Shown here: positions 15,144 through 24,110 of the stretch, piece after piece | Layout: the number at the start of each line of letters is the position of its first letter | Numbering within the stretch: position 1 is the first letter of the stretch | NCBI GenBank assembly: GCA_030151825.1 | Contig: JASLCP010000004.1 | Location: forward strand, 1-28,271 | Length of the DNA: 28,271 nucleotides | Source of the DNA: Candidatus Saccharimonadales bacterium | GTDB lineage: Bacteria > Patescibacteriota > Saccharimonadia > Saccharimonadales > Saccharimonadaceae | Direction of reading: 5' to 3' | Notes under the pieces: generated by a model | What the model was told of the DNA's origin: nothing | The model's input: the letters and a program-made list of their open reading frames with translations, nothing else | Database searches by the model: none | Translations under genes and position numbers: made by a program

Positions 15144-17582
15144 ATGACAGCGTGGTGCCACCTCCCCACTATTTTTAAGCAACGTCATGCACTGCGGATA
15201 GCAGGGCTGATTACGTTATGTGTTGCGTTAACCACAACGTTATTGTTTGCTCATGGCGCAATGGCTGCACCGGGAATTAACAAAACACTTGGGTTCCAAG
15301 GTCGCCTACTTGCAAAAAGCGGAACGGTCGTGCCAGATGGTCACTACAACATCGAATTTAAGATTTATCAAGATGGTGACGGCAAAACACAAGGTAATAC
15401 AACCGGATCACCTGTAGGTGTCCGCAAATGGACCGAAACGTACGTCAACAACAGCAATAACGAAGGCGTCGAGGTCCGAAATGGATTCTTCTCGGTGAAT
15501 CTTGGCGCAAAAACACCATTTGGCACCAGTGTCGACTGGAACCAAGACACACTGTGGCTATCGATGAATGTCGCTGGATCAGACAACGCCTGTACGACAT
15601 TTGGTAGCGGCACATGTGCGGCAGATGGTGAAATGCTACCGATGAAACAAATCACCGCAACACCATACGCCCTCAACGCCGGCGCTGTTGGTGGCAAAAC
15701 AGCCGATAACTTCGTCCAACTTGGGCAAGGTCTGCAGACTGACGGCAGCATCAATACCAGCAGCATCTTTATCAACAAAACCGGCAGTGGTAACCTCATC
15801 CAATTGCAAACTGGGGCGACCGACGCCTTTACCGTTACCGGTAGCGGTGACCTGACGTTTGGTAATAACGGCAACAAAACGATTTCGGTCGATGGTTCAG
15901 CCCCTGATGTGGCTGGTAAAAGCTTATCGATGATTGCAGGTGCCGGTGGTAGTGGTCTTGGATCGGCAGGTGGCGATACGATTATCCAAGGTGGCGCAGC
16001 TGGCGGCACCGACGGTACTGGTGGCAACGTACGTATCGATGCCGGTGCCGGCACCGGTGCTGGCAACGACGGGACCATTTCGATTGGTACCGAACATGCC
16101 AGTTCAATCAATATCGGTAGCGTCGATGTCGTTACTACCCAAGACATCACGATTGGCACCAACAACACCGCAGGTAGCACCTCGAACGTTACTATTGGCG
16201 CTGGCGGATCAGCGGCCAGTGGTAGCACCACCGTCCAATCAAAAGACCAAGTCACCATCAAAACCGACGGCAAGACGCGTGTTACCTTTACGAATTCCGA
16301 CAAAGCCTACTTTGGCAACGGCGAAACATCAAACGCCCCAAGTAACTTTACCCTGCAGGGCACCAATAGCTCGGCCGATGGCGTCAACGGCGGATCATTG
16401 ATGGTCCGCGGTGGCGACGTTACTACCGGTAACGCTAACGGCGGTGATATTGTGCTGAGTGGTGGTAGTGGTAACGGCACCGGCGTCAACGGATCGGTTA
16501 TCATCAATACTCCCACCTTCTCGACCGCTACCAGCGACCCAAATTGTTACACCAATAGCGCATTGGTTGCCGACAACTGTACCGTTGCCAGTACCAGTGT
16601 CAACAACGCTGCCGCCGTCATTATCGGCTTTAGCGCCACTGGCAAAACCGCCACACTGCCCGACCCGGTAATCACCACTCCAGGACGTGCCCTGTATATC
16701 ATGGCCGCACCAACTTCAGAAAGTTTCATTCTCTCGACAAACGGCGGCACCACCAACATTGCCATCACACCAAACACCACCACGATGGTGATGTGGAACG
16801 GTGATGATTGGACCACTCAACCAAGCACCAGTTCGCTTCCTCTACAAACAGCTGACAGCAACACGCGTGTGCAAGTCGGCGATGGACTTGCCAGTGGTGC
16901 GCCAACGCTCATTACCCTTGATAAAGCCGCCTCAGCACCAAGCGGCACCGGCGATAGTTTCCTCGGCAGCATGTACTACGACACAACGCTCGGTAAAGTC
17001 CAGTGTTACGAGGCCAGCGGATGGGGATCGTGCGGCGCCAGCCCAGACAGTTTCATCTCGATGAGCCCATCATTTGCCAGTGCTGTCATGCACGGGAGTG
17101 ACAGTGGCAGCCTCACCTCTGACATTTGTTCTGATGCACTCAACATCAACGATGGCAGCTCATCACAACCAACGGTATGTGGTACCGACGAGACCTTTAA
17201 CTTCTACAAATGGACCTCGGCAGACACTGTCAACAGCCAAACGCGCAGCATCTTTGTCACCTATCAACTGCCGGCCAACTTCAAAGAATTCGTCGCTGGA
17301 TCGACCTCGCTGATGGGACGTACCGATGATCCAGATAGCACGGTCAGCTACCAAATCTACCGCAACAATGGTGCCAGCGGCCTCACCAGTTGCGGCAGCG
17401 AGATAAGCGTCTCAACCGGACTAAAACTCACCTGGCAGAAAACCGTCGCCGATAACACCAATGATCCTGCAAACTGTAACTTTGCCGCTGGCGATAACAT
17501 CGTCATACGCGTCAATATGACCGCCAAAAACAACGCCAACGCCTACGTCAGTAACCTCAACTTTGCCTTCAGTAGCAACTAA
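15144..17582 (+). CDS. Large secreted repetitive surface protein
   Basis: An 812-residue protein exported by Sec (signal peptide about 17-42, ending AMAAPG). Residues 45-190 form a globular domain often seen in CPR surface proteins: LGFQGRLLAKSGTVVPDGHY, NGFFSVNLG, DWNQDTLWLSMNV, and ITATPYALNA. Residues 200-480 are Gly/Thr/Ser/Asn-rich, with short beta-strand repeats such as GGDTIIQGG, GGNVRIDAG and GGDIVLSGG, a fibre or beta-helix stalk. The C-terminal part (about 640-812) is another globular beta domain with several cysteine pairs. No sortase signal or membrane helix is found after the signal peptide. It is probably a long adhesin or fibre on the cell surface; the target is unknown. The start ATG lacks a clear ribosome site, but later starts would destroy the signal peptide. 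Confidence 0.85.
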   Translation: MTAWCHLPTIFKQRHALRIAGLITLCVALTTTLLFAHGAMAAPGINKTLGFQGRLLAKSGTVVPDGHYNIEFKIYQDGDGKTQGNTTGSPVGVRKWTETYVNNSNNEGVEVRNGFFSVNLGAKTPFGTSVDWNQDTLWLSMNVAGSDNACTTFGSGTCAADGEMLPMKQITATPYALNAGAVGGKTADNFVQLGQGLQTDGSINTSSIFINKTGSGNLIQLQTGATDAFTVTGSGDLTFGNNGNKTISVDGSAPDVAGKSLSMIAGAGGSGLGSAGGDTIIQGGAAGGTDGTGGNVRIDAGAGTGAGNDGTISIGTEHASSINIGSVDVVTTQDITIGTNNTAGSTSNVTIGAGGSAASGSTTVQSKDQVTIKTDGKTRVTFTNSDKAYFGNGETSNAPSNFTLQGTNSSADGVNGGSLMVRGGDVTTGNANGGDIVLSGGSGNGTGVNGSVIINTPTFSTATSDPNCYTNSALVADNCTVASTSVNNAAAVIIGFSATGKTATLPDPVITTPGRALYIMAAPTSESFILSTNGGTTNIAITPNTTTMVMWNGDDWTTQPSTSSLPLQTADSNTRVQVGDGLASGAPTLITLDKAASAPSGTGDSFLGSMYYDTTLGKVQCYEASGWGSCGASPDSFISMSPSFASAVMHGSDSGSLTSDICSDALNINDGSSSQPTVCGTDETFNFYKWTSADTVNSQTRSIFVTYQLPANFKEFVAGSTSLMGRTDDPDSTVSYQIYRNNGASGLTSCGSEISVSTGLKLTWQKTVADNTNDPANCNFAAGDNIVIRVNMTAKNNANAYVSNLNFAFSSN

Positions 17583-17590
17583 CATCTATC

Positions 17591-17599
17591 TGTTATACT
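17591..17599 (+). promoter_or_regulatory. Extended -10 promoter of the 177-residue protein gene
   Basis: TGT-TATACT lies in the 28-bp gap between the surface protein stop (17582) and the next start (17611). The predicted transcription start is near 17606, about 5 nt before the ATG, so the message would be nearly leaderless. The same string TGTTATACTG appears before the 57-residue peptide gene. Confidence 0.5.
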
Positions 17600-17610
17600 G
17601 AGACAGTAAT

Positions 17611-18144
17611 ATGGGTAGACCACACGGACAAACAGGAGCTCGGCGGCCACGTGTTTCGATACGTACGCTGGTCATCGCGTCCAGTATCGCCACCGTTGTC
17701 CTGATTGGCGTCATTATTGTTCGTCATCAGACGGCACCCGCCCCTCGCTCTCAGTCCACCGCAGCAACCGTGCCACATTACCAGACGGTACTACCAACCA
17801 ATAAATCCATCGATCAACTAGGTGGCTGGCGACGGATCAGCCCGCCGGGTAAAGACCCTGTCTTTGCCTATACTGATCACATCGGCTCTATTGCGGTGAC
17901 CGTCAGCCAGCAGCAGCTGCCCAAGCCCATGCAGCAACACGCTGGTGAGCAAACCGCCGACATCGCCAAAAAATTCAACGCAACCACAAAACTGACTGCT
18001 GGCACCATTACTGCCTATATCGGGAGCTCGTCAAAGGGGCCGCAATCGGTAATATTCACCAAAGGTCGCACGCTCATCCTTATCAAATCACAGCAAACGA
18101 TCACCGATGAGGCGTGGAAACAATATATTCTATCGCTTAATTAG
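17611..18144 (+). CDS. Single-pass membrane-anchored protein, function unknown
   Basis: A 177-residue protein with a basic start (residues 1-18), one membrane helix (about 19-38, LVIASSIATVVLIGVIIV) and an outside domain of about 140 residues after a Pro/Ser/Thr linker. There is no lipobox cysteine. The domain is mixed alpha/beta with no motif I can name. It follows the surface protein gene by 28 bp and may be co-expressed, but an extended -10 sits in the gap. Its 3' end overlaps by 8 bases the end of the convergent 196-residue protein gene. No ribosome site is visible before the ATG. Confidence 0.75.
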   Translation: MGRPHGQTGARRPRVSIRTLVIASSIATVVLIGVIIVRHQTAPAPRSQSTAATVPHYQTVLPTNKSIDQLGGWRRISPPGKDPVFAYTDHIGSIAVTVSQQQLPKPMQQHAGEQTADIAKKFNATTKLTAGTITAYIGSSSKGPQSVIFTKGRTLILIKSQQTITDEAWKQYILSLN

Positions 18145-18727
18145 TTTCTTTGTACTGTTTGATAGCTTGAGTGGCTTTACCGTCAGACTTGAGATTTTCG
18201 TAATAGACCATTTGTTTTTTGGCAATAATAATTTCATCTTCAGGACCCTGTACCTCGCCACCAAACTTGATTAGCTGAAAACTGCTATCACTGGTCGTTT
18301 TCTGCTGAGAATTCTCGCTGCTATCCTTGCCATCAGACTGCGGTTTTAGATAATACACATCAGTAAGCCGCATAAAGTCATCGTTCAGGGCGGTCAATTT
18401 GCCAAAATACGATTCGCCATTTGTGAGTAGTACCGCCTGATATTTGTCAGCGTCAATCGCCGTTGCCCCACCACCTTTGAGTGAGGTCCATGCAAACCAG
18501 CTGCCAATCACGGCTCCAGCTACAATAAGGCCGATAAGTATAGGAAGAATAACTCGCTTGAACATCGAGCTGTCTTTTGAGTCATATTGTGGCGCTGTAC
18601 GGCTGACGTACTGCACATCCTCGCGGGTTGCTTTTGGCGCCTCAGACGAACGATGTTCTGCCTCTGGTCGGTTTGCGGTCGATCGAGCCGCTGGTCGCGT
18701 TGACCCACGAAATGGTCCCCCATCCAT
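18137..18727 (-). CDS. Single-pass membrane protein with small outside domain, unknown
   Basis: A 196-residue protein. Residues 1-55 are hydrophilic, Arg/Ser/Glu-rich and predicted cytoplasmic. A membrane helix lies at about 58-80 (VILPILIGLIVAGAVIGSWFAW). The outside part starts with a small beta motif (YQAVLLTNGESYFGKL, then FMRLTDVYYLKPQ), has a Ser/Gln/Asp-rich insert, and ends with FQLIKFGGEVQGPEDEIIIAKKQMVYYENL. Similar short anchored proteins occur in Saccharibacteria, but I know no function. It has its own promoter (18775-18783). The GGAG ribosome site is rather far from the ATG (about 13 bases), so the start could be wrong by a few codons. Confidence 0.75.
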   Translation of the reverse strand: MDGGPFRGSTRPAARSTANRPEAEHRSSEAPKATREDVQYVSRTAPQYDSKDSSMFKRVILPILIGLIVAGAVIGSWFAWTSLKGGGATAIDADKYQAVLLTNGESYFGKLTALNDDFMRLTDVYYLKPQSDGKDSSENSQQKTTSDSSFQLIKFGGEVQGPEDEIIIAKKQMVYYENLKSDGKATQAIKQYKETN

Positions 18728-18774
18728 AGTCTGTGCTACTCTCCAATTCCGAAATTCCTATTAGTACTTGCATT

Positions 18775-18783
18775 ATTGTAGCA
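18775..18783 (-). promoter_or_regulatory. Extended -10 promoter of the 196-residue protein gene
   Basis: The minus strand reads TGC-TACAAT (hexamer 18775-18780) with no clear -35. The predicted start near 18768 gives a leader of about 40 nt. The gap 18728-18819 holds nothing else visible and no terminator for the GH3 operon. Confidence 0.5.
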
Positions 18784-18819
18784 TAAGAGACATCCGACAC
18801 ACAATTATCCTGCAGAGAT

Positions 18820-21156
18820 TTAGCGTATACCGAGCCAGCGACGGATACGCCCAGCGGACAGTTTACCTCCGGTAAACATCGGAATCTTCGAAAACGGCAT
18901 ATTCAAGAGAAAGACAATATTATTAGCCGCATAGGGCCTACCGAGCAAAAACAGGAGCCGACGAGCTCCCCCTAGAGCCCCTACCAGCAACCTGCCACGC
19001 CACCCGCCATATTGCAACTGCCGAATCGTATCGTCATACCCCAAAGATGCTGTGCGGTCCCATGTCGCCGAAGGAAGTGGTCGCCCTAGTAGCCGCTGGA
19101 ATTCGTCGTCGGACACGTGCGTAATCGTACCTGCTTGATATGATGGCAAGTCTGGCTGAACCGTCTGCGGCGCCATACCTGCTACCGATACAGTTGTCGT
19201 CAATCGGATATCGCGCACCGAGGCGCCTATTTCTACCATATAGTCGCCCGTCTCAGTCAGCCAATCGTGAGTGGCAACATCGTAATAGGCAAAGGTATGC
19301 TCGTCAAAAGGAACATGCACTTGTTTTGTCTCGCCTGGAGAAATAGTGATTTTAGCAAATCCCCTGAGTTCACGTACTGGCCGATACACGCCACCAATCG
19401 GCGGCGCAACATAGACCTGCACAATTTCTTCACCAATGACTGTACCCGTATTTGTCACTGCACAACTGACACCATCCTTCGTCGCCACGACATCACCATA
19501 CGTGAACTTCGTGTACGAAAGACCATATCCAAACGGATAGCGAACCGGTATATTGGCTGTTTCATAATAGCGATAGCCGACATACAGCCCTTCGCGGTGC
19601 TCGGCCGTCCGTTCTCGCCCCGGAAAATAAGCAGCTGTCGGTGCGTCCTGATAGGTCAGCGGCCACGAAACCGCTAGCTTGCCACTAGGGTTACGACGAC
19701 CAGTGATGATATCGACAAGCGCCGTACCCACGGCTTGTCCCGCCAGGGAACCATGAACTATCGCCGATACGTCGTCCGCAAATGGTACTTCGACCGGTCC
19801 ACCTGCCGCCAGTATGACCACCACTTTCTGATGGACGGCAGCCAGTGCCCAAATAAGTTCGAGCTGATTATCGGGGAGTGCCATCGTACTTCGATCAATC
19901 CCCTCTGCCTCGCGTGCTTCGTCCAGCCCCAGACAGACCACCGCTACATCGGCACGCTGCGCCAAACGAACTGCCTGGCGCAGACGACGCTGACTTCGCC
20001 TGCCTGTTCGATGAAAGCCCGGTGCATACCCAACCATGGTCACGTCAAGATCACGAGAGAGAGCCTCGTGCAAGCTAATAAGTTTTGTCGGATTAACCAG
20101 CGAGCTCCCCGCACCCTGATACCGTGGCATTTTAGCAAAATCACCGATGAGTGCGACGGTCGTCCCTTGCTGTAAGGGGAGGAGGGCAGTGTCATTCTTT
20201 AATAACACCAATGACCGCGCCGCCGCATCAACTGCCAACTGATGATGCTGGTCATAATCAACAACCGGCGCCTGTTTCAGTGCTGCACTTGTTGTCATAG
20301 TTACACTAAGTAGTCGGTCAATTGCTTGGTCGACCGTCGCCTCAGCAAGCGTTCCGTCAGCAAGCGCCTGCAAAATATCAGCCTCGGCCAGCCCATGCGA
20401 CGACGGCATCTCTAACACCCCGCCAACCCGCACCCCGGCCACTGGGTCGTGATTACCACCCCAGTCGGTCACCAGCGCACCATCGTACCCCCACCGCTCA
20501 CGCAATACCAACTGCAATAATTCGGAATGTTCGTTTGCATACGTCCCATTGATCTTGTTATACGACGTCATCATCATTTTGGGCCGTGCCTCGGTGACGA
20601 CGCGGCGAAATCCCTCAAGATAGATTTCGTGCAGCGTCCGTTCATCGACTACTTCATTGATCGACATGCGCAAATGCTCTTGGCTATTGACCGCAAAGTG
20701 CTTTGGCGTGGCCGCAACACCCGTCTGCTGCAATCCCACCACCATCGCTGCCGCCAAGCCACCAGAGACAAACGGATCTTCCGAAAAGTACTCAAATGCC
20801 CGCCCCGCCAGAGGATCACGAACAATATTCAGCCCCGGCCCCAGCACGACATTTACCCGATTGGCAGCCGCCTCTCGTCCAATCGCTTGACCAACCTGTT
20901 CGACCAGTGCTGCATCCCAGCTACTCGCCAGCGCAGCAGCCGTTGGAAAACACGTTGCCGGGACACTTTTGTTGAGCCCTAAATGATCAGCTTTGCCCGC
21001 TTGCTTGCGCAAGCCATGGGGCCCATCGGTCAGCATCATCGATGGTACGCCAGCATGGGGAATCGCTTTGGTATTCCAAAAGTTGGCACCCGATAGCAGC
21101 GACACTTTTTCCTCACGCGTCAACGAGGTAATAATATCAGCGTGCGTTAGTGTCAC
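18820..21156 (-). CDS. Cytoplasmic family 3 glycoside hydrolase (beta-glucosidase type)
   Basis: A 778-residue GH3 enzyme of classical domain order. The TIM-barrel domain comes first (about 15-290), with LTDGPHGLR (43-50), EYFSEDP (122-128), PKHFAVNSQE (151-160) and the nucleophile Asp231 in VTDWGG. The alpha/beta sandwich follows (about 310-510) with EAEGIDR (416-422), whose E418 is the likely acid/base, and LPDNQ. A fibronectin-III-like domain lies near 560-660 (EEIVQVYVAPP, RELRGFAKI). A C-terminal tail of about 90 residues, rich in Arg/Leu/Gly, is extra. There is no signal peptide, so it should act inside the cell, releasing terminal beta-linked sugars from oligosaccharides; the exact sugar cannot be read. 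It lies 3 bp behind the anchored GH3 gene and starts with GTG, with only a weak ribosome site. Confidence 0.93.
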   Translation of the reverse strand: MTLTHADIITSLTREEKVSLLSGANFWNTKAIPHAGVPSMMLTDGPHGLRKQAGKADHLGLNKSVPATCFPTAAALASSWDAALVEQVGQAIGREAAANRVNVVLGPGLNIVRDPLAGRAFEYFSEDPFVSGGLAAAMVVGLQQTGVAATPKHFAVNSQEHLRMSINEVVDERTLHEIYLEGFRRVVTEARPKMMMTSYNKINGTYANEHSELLQLVLRERWGYDGALVTDWGGNHDPVAGVRVGGVLEMPSSHGLAEADILQALADGTLAEATVDQAIDRLLSVTMTTSAALKQAPVVDYDQHHQLAVDAAARSLVLLKNDTALLPLQQGTTVALIGDFAKMPRYQGAGSSLVNPTKLISLHEALSRDLDVTMVGYAPGFHRTGRRSQRRLRQAVRLAQRADVAVVCLGLDEAREAEGIDRSTMALPDNQLELIWALAAVHQKVVVILAAGGPVEVPFADDVSAIVHGSLAGQAVGTALVDIITGRRNPSGKLAVSWPLTYQDAPTAAYFPGRERTAEHREGLYVGYRYYETANIPVRYPFGYGLSYTKFTYGDVVATKDGVSCAVTNTGTVIGEEIVQVYVAPPIGGVYRPVRELRGFAKITISPGETKQVHVPFDEHTFAYYDVATHDWLTETGDYMVEIGASVRDIRLTTTVSVAGMAPQTVQPDLPSYQAGTITHVSDDEFQRLLGRPLPSATWDRTASLGYDDTIRQLQYGGWRGRLLVGALGGARRLLFLLGRPYAANNIVFLLNMPFSKIPMFTGGKLSAGRIRRWLGIR

Positions 21157-21159
21157 CAG

Positions 21160-23928
21160 TTATTCTACCTTGCTTGTTTGCAGGACATAGTAACTGATAT
21201 TATGCGCAGCGTTTCGTAGGGCAGTCAGCGTCCCAGCACGGTCCTGTTTGAGATAGTCGTACAACTGACTCTCGAATTGATTATTACCGGGCGCGTCAAA
21301 GATAAAGGCCAGCATCAAATCATTGCCTGCCTCAACCGCTTGCAATGCGTCAAAATGATCACCCTGACCAGCAATGCCTGCATCGGTAATTACAAAGCCC
21401 TTAAAACCCCATTCGTTGCGCAGCACATCAGTCAGTAGCGGTTTGCTGCCACCCGCCCAAATCGCACCGATGCGGTTAAAAGCGGTCATCACGCCATGCG
21501 CGTTACCTTGCTTTGCCGTGATTTCAAATGGCTTAAGGTATAGTTCACGCAGCGACTGCTCGTTCATCCACGTATATAGTCCAAAGTTAGCGCGATTGGT
21601 TTCTTGGTCATTGGCCACAAAGTGTTTCATAACGGCAACCGTCCGAGTCGACTGTAGCCCCCGCGTCCAAGCCGCACCAAATGTTCCGGCAACCAGTGGA
21701 TCTTCTGAATAATATTCAAAGTTACGACCACCCAGCGGACTGCGATGCAGATTGATTGACGGCGCATACACCGCATCAACATTGAATGACTGTGCCTCCT
21801 TGCCCATCGCTTGTCCGACCGTTTCGGCCAGCTCGGTATTCCATGTTGCCGACAAATTCACTGGAATCGGGTAAGCAACCGTCGCCCACGCCTGCAAGAA
21901 ATTACGAATACTAGCTGGGCCATCGTACATCGAAGTGCGCGGGATTCCCAGTCGGTTAATACCGATCGACCAATAACCACCATTACCGGCAAGATGCACC
22001 AATTCGTCCTGACTAAACTGATCTAGAAATTGCTGCCATTTTGGATCACTATACTCGAGCCCCTTGAGATCCTTGAGCTTGATGTTATTTTTTGCCTTCA
22101 GCGTTGGCTCTTTGCCTTGGCCAACCTGATGAACATAATCAGAATCAGTGACGATTGACGGTAGAACAAAACCATCACCTTTTGGTGCGGTCGGCTGCGT
22201 GGCGGCAGGATTTGAGCGTGACAGATACGTTACGTTGCCACGTGCATCATCAAAGCGATTGGTTATTGGATTGCCTGTCGCCGAATCAGTCGCAAAGACC
22301 TGTTTTGCTGGCTGCGTATACGTAAACTTATCAACAATATCGTGAACATTGCGTGCAATACTAATCTGATAGGAACCGGCATCCAGCACATATGCCTTGG
22401 CGTCTTTGTCATCATACGATGCCATCGAGCGCGTCGTAAATTCTACCGTCACTGTTTGCGACTCGCCCGGGCGGAGGAGTGTTGTTTTGGCATAACCACC
22501 CAGCGCGATTGCTGGTTTTTCGATACCACCGGCCGTAAATGGCGGCGTGTAATACACCTGGACGACGTCTTTACCTGCGACATGACCAGTGTTTGTCACG
22601 GTGACGTTCGCACGAATTGTATCACCCGTCGCTACTGTCGAACCTACCTTCCAATCGAACGAACTATATGATAGTCCATAGCCAAATGGATACTGTACAA
22701 CCTTGTCATAATCAGCCGGATCAACAAATGTCTCATAATAGCGATAGCCGACATAAATGCCTTCTTGATAATTGACAAAATAGCGTTTGACTGGTTTACC
22801 ATTGCCATCAATGTATTGGAAGTTACCGGTATTACGAACGGCAGGATTTGAGTGCACGTCATAGGCGTACGTATCAGTCAAGCGCCCCGACGGATTGACG
22901 TTCCCCAGTAACACGTCAGCTACCGATGCTGTGCCAACTTCGCCTGGCGCCCCAATCCACAGCACACTATCGACGTGTTTGAGTTCGTTGACAAATCCCA
23001 GTTCAAACGCATTCGTCGTATTCATCAATACTACGACATGCGCAAAGTGTTTGTCCATCAATTCAAGCGTGGCGCGCTCGTTATCATTCAGCTGCAGGTC
23101 ACTCGGCTGCAAATCTTTGGTCTCGGTGCCAACGCGCGAAATCACGTAGACCGCTGTATCGGAATGTTTTTTGGCTTGCGTTAGGACCTCCTCGGGAATG
23201 TCTTGTGCGGGCATTTCAGTAGCCGTCGTTGCCATAAATCCAGCAATATTTGGCAACAGTGTATCCAAAATCGAACGGCCCGTTGGCGGCGTGTAGCCAT
23301 TGGTCGATGCCATGCCGTTAAAGACGTAGTTATTGTAGACGTTATATAGCCCCGTATCGTATTGGATGCCGGCTTCGCCGAACGCGGTATAGAGACTTTT
23401 GACATCCTGAGCGGCAATACCGCCGGCGCCGCCACCACCGTAAACCGGCTTAGCTGCACTGGCACCAAAGACGCTGACCGCCTTGTTAGTGAGTGGCAAC
23501 GTATGATGTTCGTTCCGCAGGAGCACGATACCCTCGTCCATCACCTCGCGAGCCACGCGGAGCGAATGTTCGCGGGCATCACGCTGCTCTGCAGTCAGGG
23601 GGCGCGTCGCGCCATACAGCCAGCTGCCAAACAAGCCAACCACGACAACCGTCACAATCACCCAAGTAGCAACAACGTACTTGCGGCGCAATAACTTTTT
23701 GTAGAGTTTGTAGCCTTTTTTCTGTGCCTTGCGGTCGCCCGAATCTTTGACTGCCTTGATTTTTTGTTTCCACCTTTTGTCGGCCTGTCGATCTTGTCTC
23801 CACAGGTTGAATTGCTCGCCGATTGGCAAGCCGCGGCGCTTTTTGCGCGACGTCACCAGCCGTTTGTAGCGTGTCCGTGCTTTTTGTTTATATTCAGTGA
23901 TCCGTGCCCGTTTTTCGTGTTTGTCCAT
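21160..23928 (-). CDS. Membrane-anchored family 3 glycoside hydrolase, permuted domains
   Basis: A 922-residue GH3 protein. Residues 1-82 form a very basic cytoplasmic tail (many Lys/Arg), followed by one membrane helix at about 84-105. Outside, the domains are in swapped order: the alpha/beta sandwich comes first (about 120-380, EGIVLLRNEHHTLPL, then a Gly-rich loop), then a fibronectin-III-like domain (VVQVYYTPP, SYDDKDA), then the TIM barrel (about 640-915) with EYYSEDP, MKHFVANDQET and the nucleophile Asp849 in VITDAG. Such swapping is known in GH3 enzymes of rumen bacteria. The usual acid/base motif ExEGxDR is not seen, so the acid/base residue is uncertain. An AAAGGGG site lies 8 bases before the ATG; an upstream GTG (23931) is also possible. 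Probable role: trimming glycosides outside the cell, with the next gene finishing the job inside. Confidence 0.9.
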   Translation of the reverse strand: MDKHEKRARITEYKQKARTRYKRLVTSRKKRRGLPIGEQFNLWRQDRQADKRWKQKIKAVKDSGDRKAQKKGYKLYKKLLRRKYVVATWVIVTVVVVGLFGSWLYGATRPLTAEQRDAREHSLRVAREVMDEGIVLLRNEHHTLPLTNKAVSVFGASAAKPVYGGGGAGGIAAQDVKSLYTAFGEAGIQYDTGLYNVYNNYVFNGMASTNGYTPPTGRSILDTLLPNIAGFMATTATEMPAQDIPEEVLTQAKKHSDTAVYVISRVGTETKDLQPSDLQLNDNERATLELMDKHFAHVVVLMNTTNAFELGFVNELKHVDSVLWIGAPGEVGTASVADVLLGNVNPSGRLTDTYAYDVHSNPAVRNTGNFQYIDGNGKPVKRYFVNYQEGIYVGYRYYETFVDPADYDKVVQYPFGYGLSYSSFDWKVGSTVATGDTIRANVTVTNTGHVAGKDVVQVYYTPPFTAGGIEKPAIALGGYAKTTLLRPGESQTVTVEFTTRSMASYDDKDAKAYVLDAGSYQISIARNVHDIVDKFTYTQPAKQVFATDSATGNPITNRFDDARGNVTYLSRSNPAATQPTAPKGDGFVLPSIVTDSDYVHQVGQGKEPTLKAKNNIKLKDLKGLEYSDPKWQQFLDQFSQDELVHLAGNGGYWSIGINRLGIPRTSMYDGPASIRNFLQAWATVAYPIPVNLSATWNTELAETVGQAMGKEAQSFNVDAVYAPSINLHRSPLGGRNFEYYSEDPLVAGTFGAAWTRGLQSTRTVAVMKHFVANDQETNRANFGLYTWMNEQSLRELYLKPFEITAKQGNAHGVMTAFNRIGAIWAGGSKPLLTDVLRNEWGFKGFVITDAGIAGQGDHFDALQAVEAGNDLMLAFIFDAPGNNQFESQLYDYLKQDRAGTLTALRNAAHNISYYVLQTSKVE

Positions 23929-23956
23929 CACCTACACCCCTTTATGACATGACGCC

Positions 23957-23965
23957 ATTATACCA
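23957..23965 (-). promoter_or_regulatory. Extended -10 promoter of the GH3 operon
   Basis: The minus strand reads TGG-TATAAT (hexamer 23957-23962), a perfect extended -10 without a good -35. The predicted start near 23950 leaves a leader of about 20 nt that contains the AAAGGGG ribosome site. Confidence 0.65.
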
Positions 23966-23990
23966 TATTCTATTCCAATCGACGGCGCGG

Positions 23991-23999
23991 TGTTATACT
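23991..23999 (+). promoter_or_regulatory. Extended -10 promoter of the 57-residue peptide gene
   Basis: TGT-TATACT, divergent from the GH3 promoter and about 30 bp away from it. The predicted start is near 24006, which gives a leader of about 105 nt, long for this window. Confidence 0.5.
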
Positions 24000-24012
24000 G
24001 ATAGCAGCACAT

Positions 24013-24083
24013 AAGTCCGCACTTACCGCGAGTCCTACCCTGAAGGAACACCTCGCCACCGGCACTGCACCTTTCGGGGACTT
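24013..24083 (+). ncRNA. Candidate structured leader (three-way junction), unrecognised
   Basis: The leader can fold into a closed shape. AAGTCC (24013-24018) pairs with GGACTT (24078-24083). Inside, GCGAG (24028-24032) pairs with CTCGC (24052-24056), extended by TCCT/AGGA (24033-24036, 24044-24047) with a 7-nt loop. A weak third arm is CCG/CGG (24059-24061, 24075-24077). The Shine-Dalgarno sequence of the peptide gene lies about 15 bases downstream. I do not recognise a known riboswitch class. The pairings were found by eye and could be chance. Confidence 0.3.
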
Positions 24084-24110
24084 TTATTAACAATTAGTAG
24101 GAGTCTCGCT

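Noticed and set aside
16042..16057. Perfect 16-bp palindrome CCGGTGCCGGCACCGG
   Set aside because: It falls in the Gly/Thr repeat region of the surface protein and is explained by repeated GGT/GGC codons.
15368..16303. 311-residue minus-strand open frame within the surface protein gene
   Set aside because: It is a shadow: Pro/Val-rich product caused by the Gly/Thr-rich codons of the true gene, with no ribosome site or family motif.
24006..24110. T-box leader, suggested by ACCGCG followed later by GGGGACTTTT
   Set aside because: The obligatory AGGGUGG part and a specifier stem are missing, and the downstream gene is not an aminoacylation or amino acid gene.
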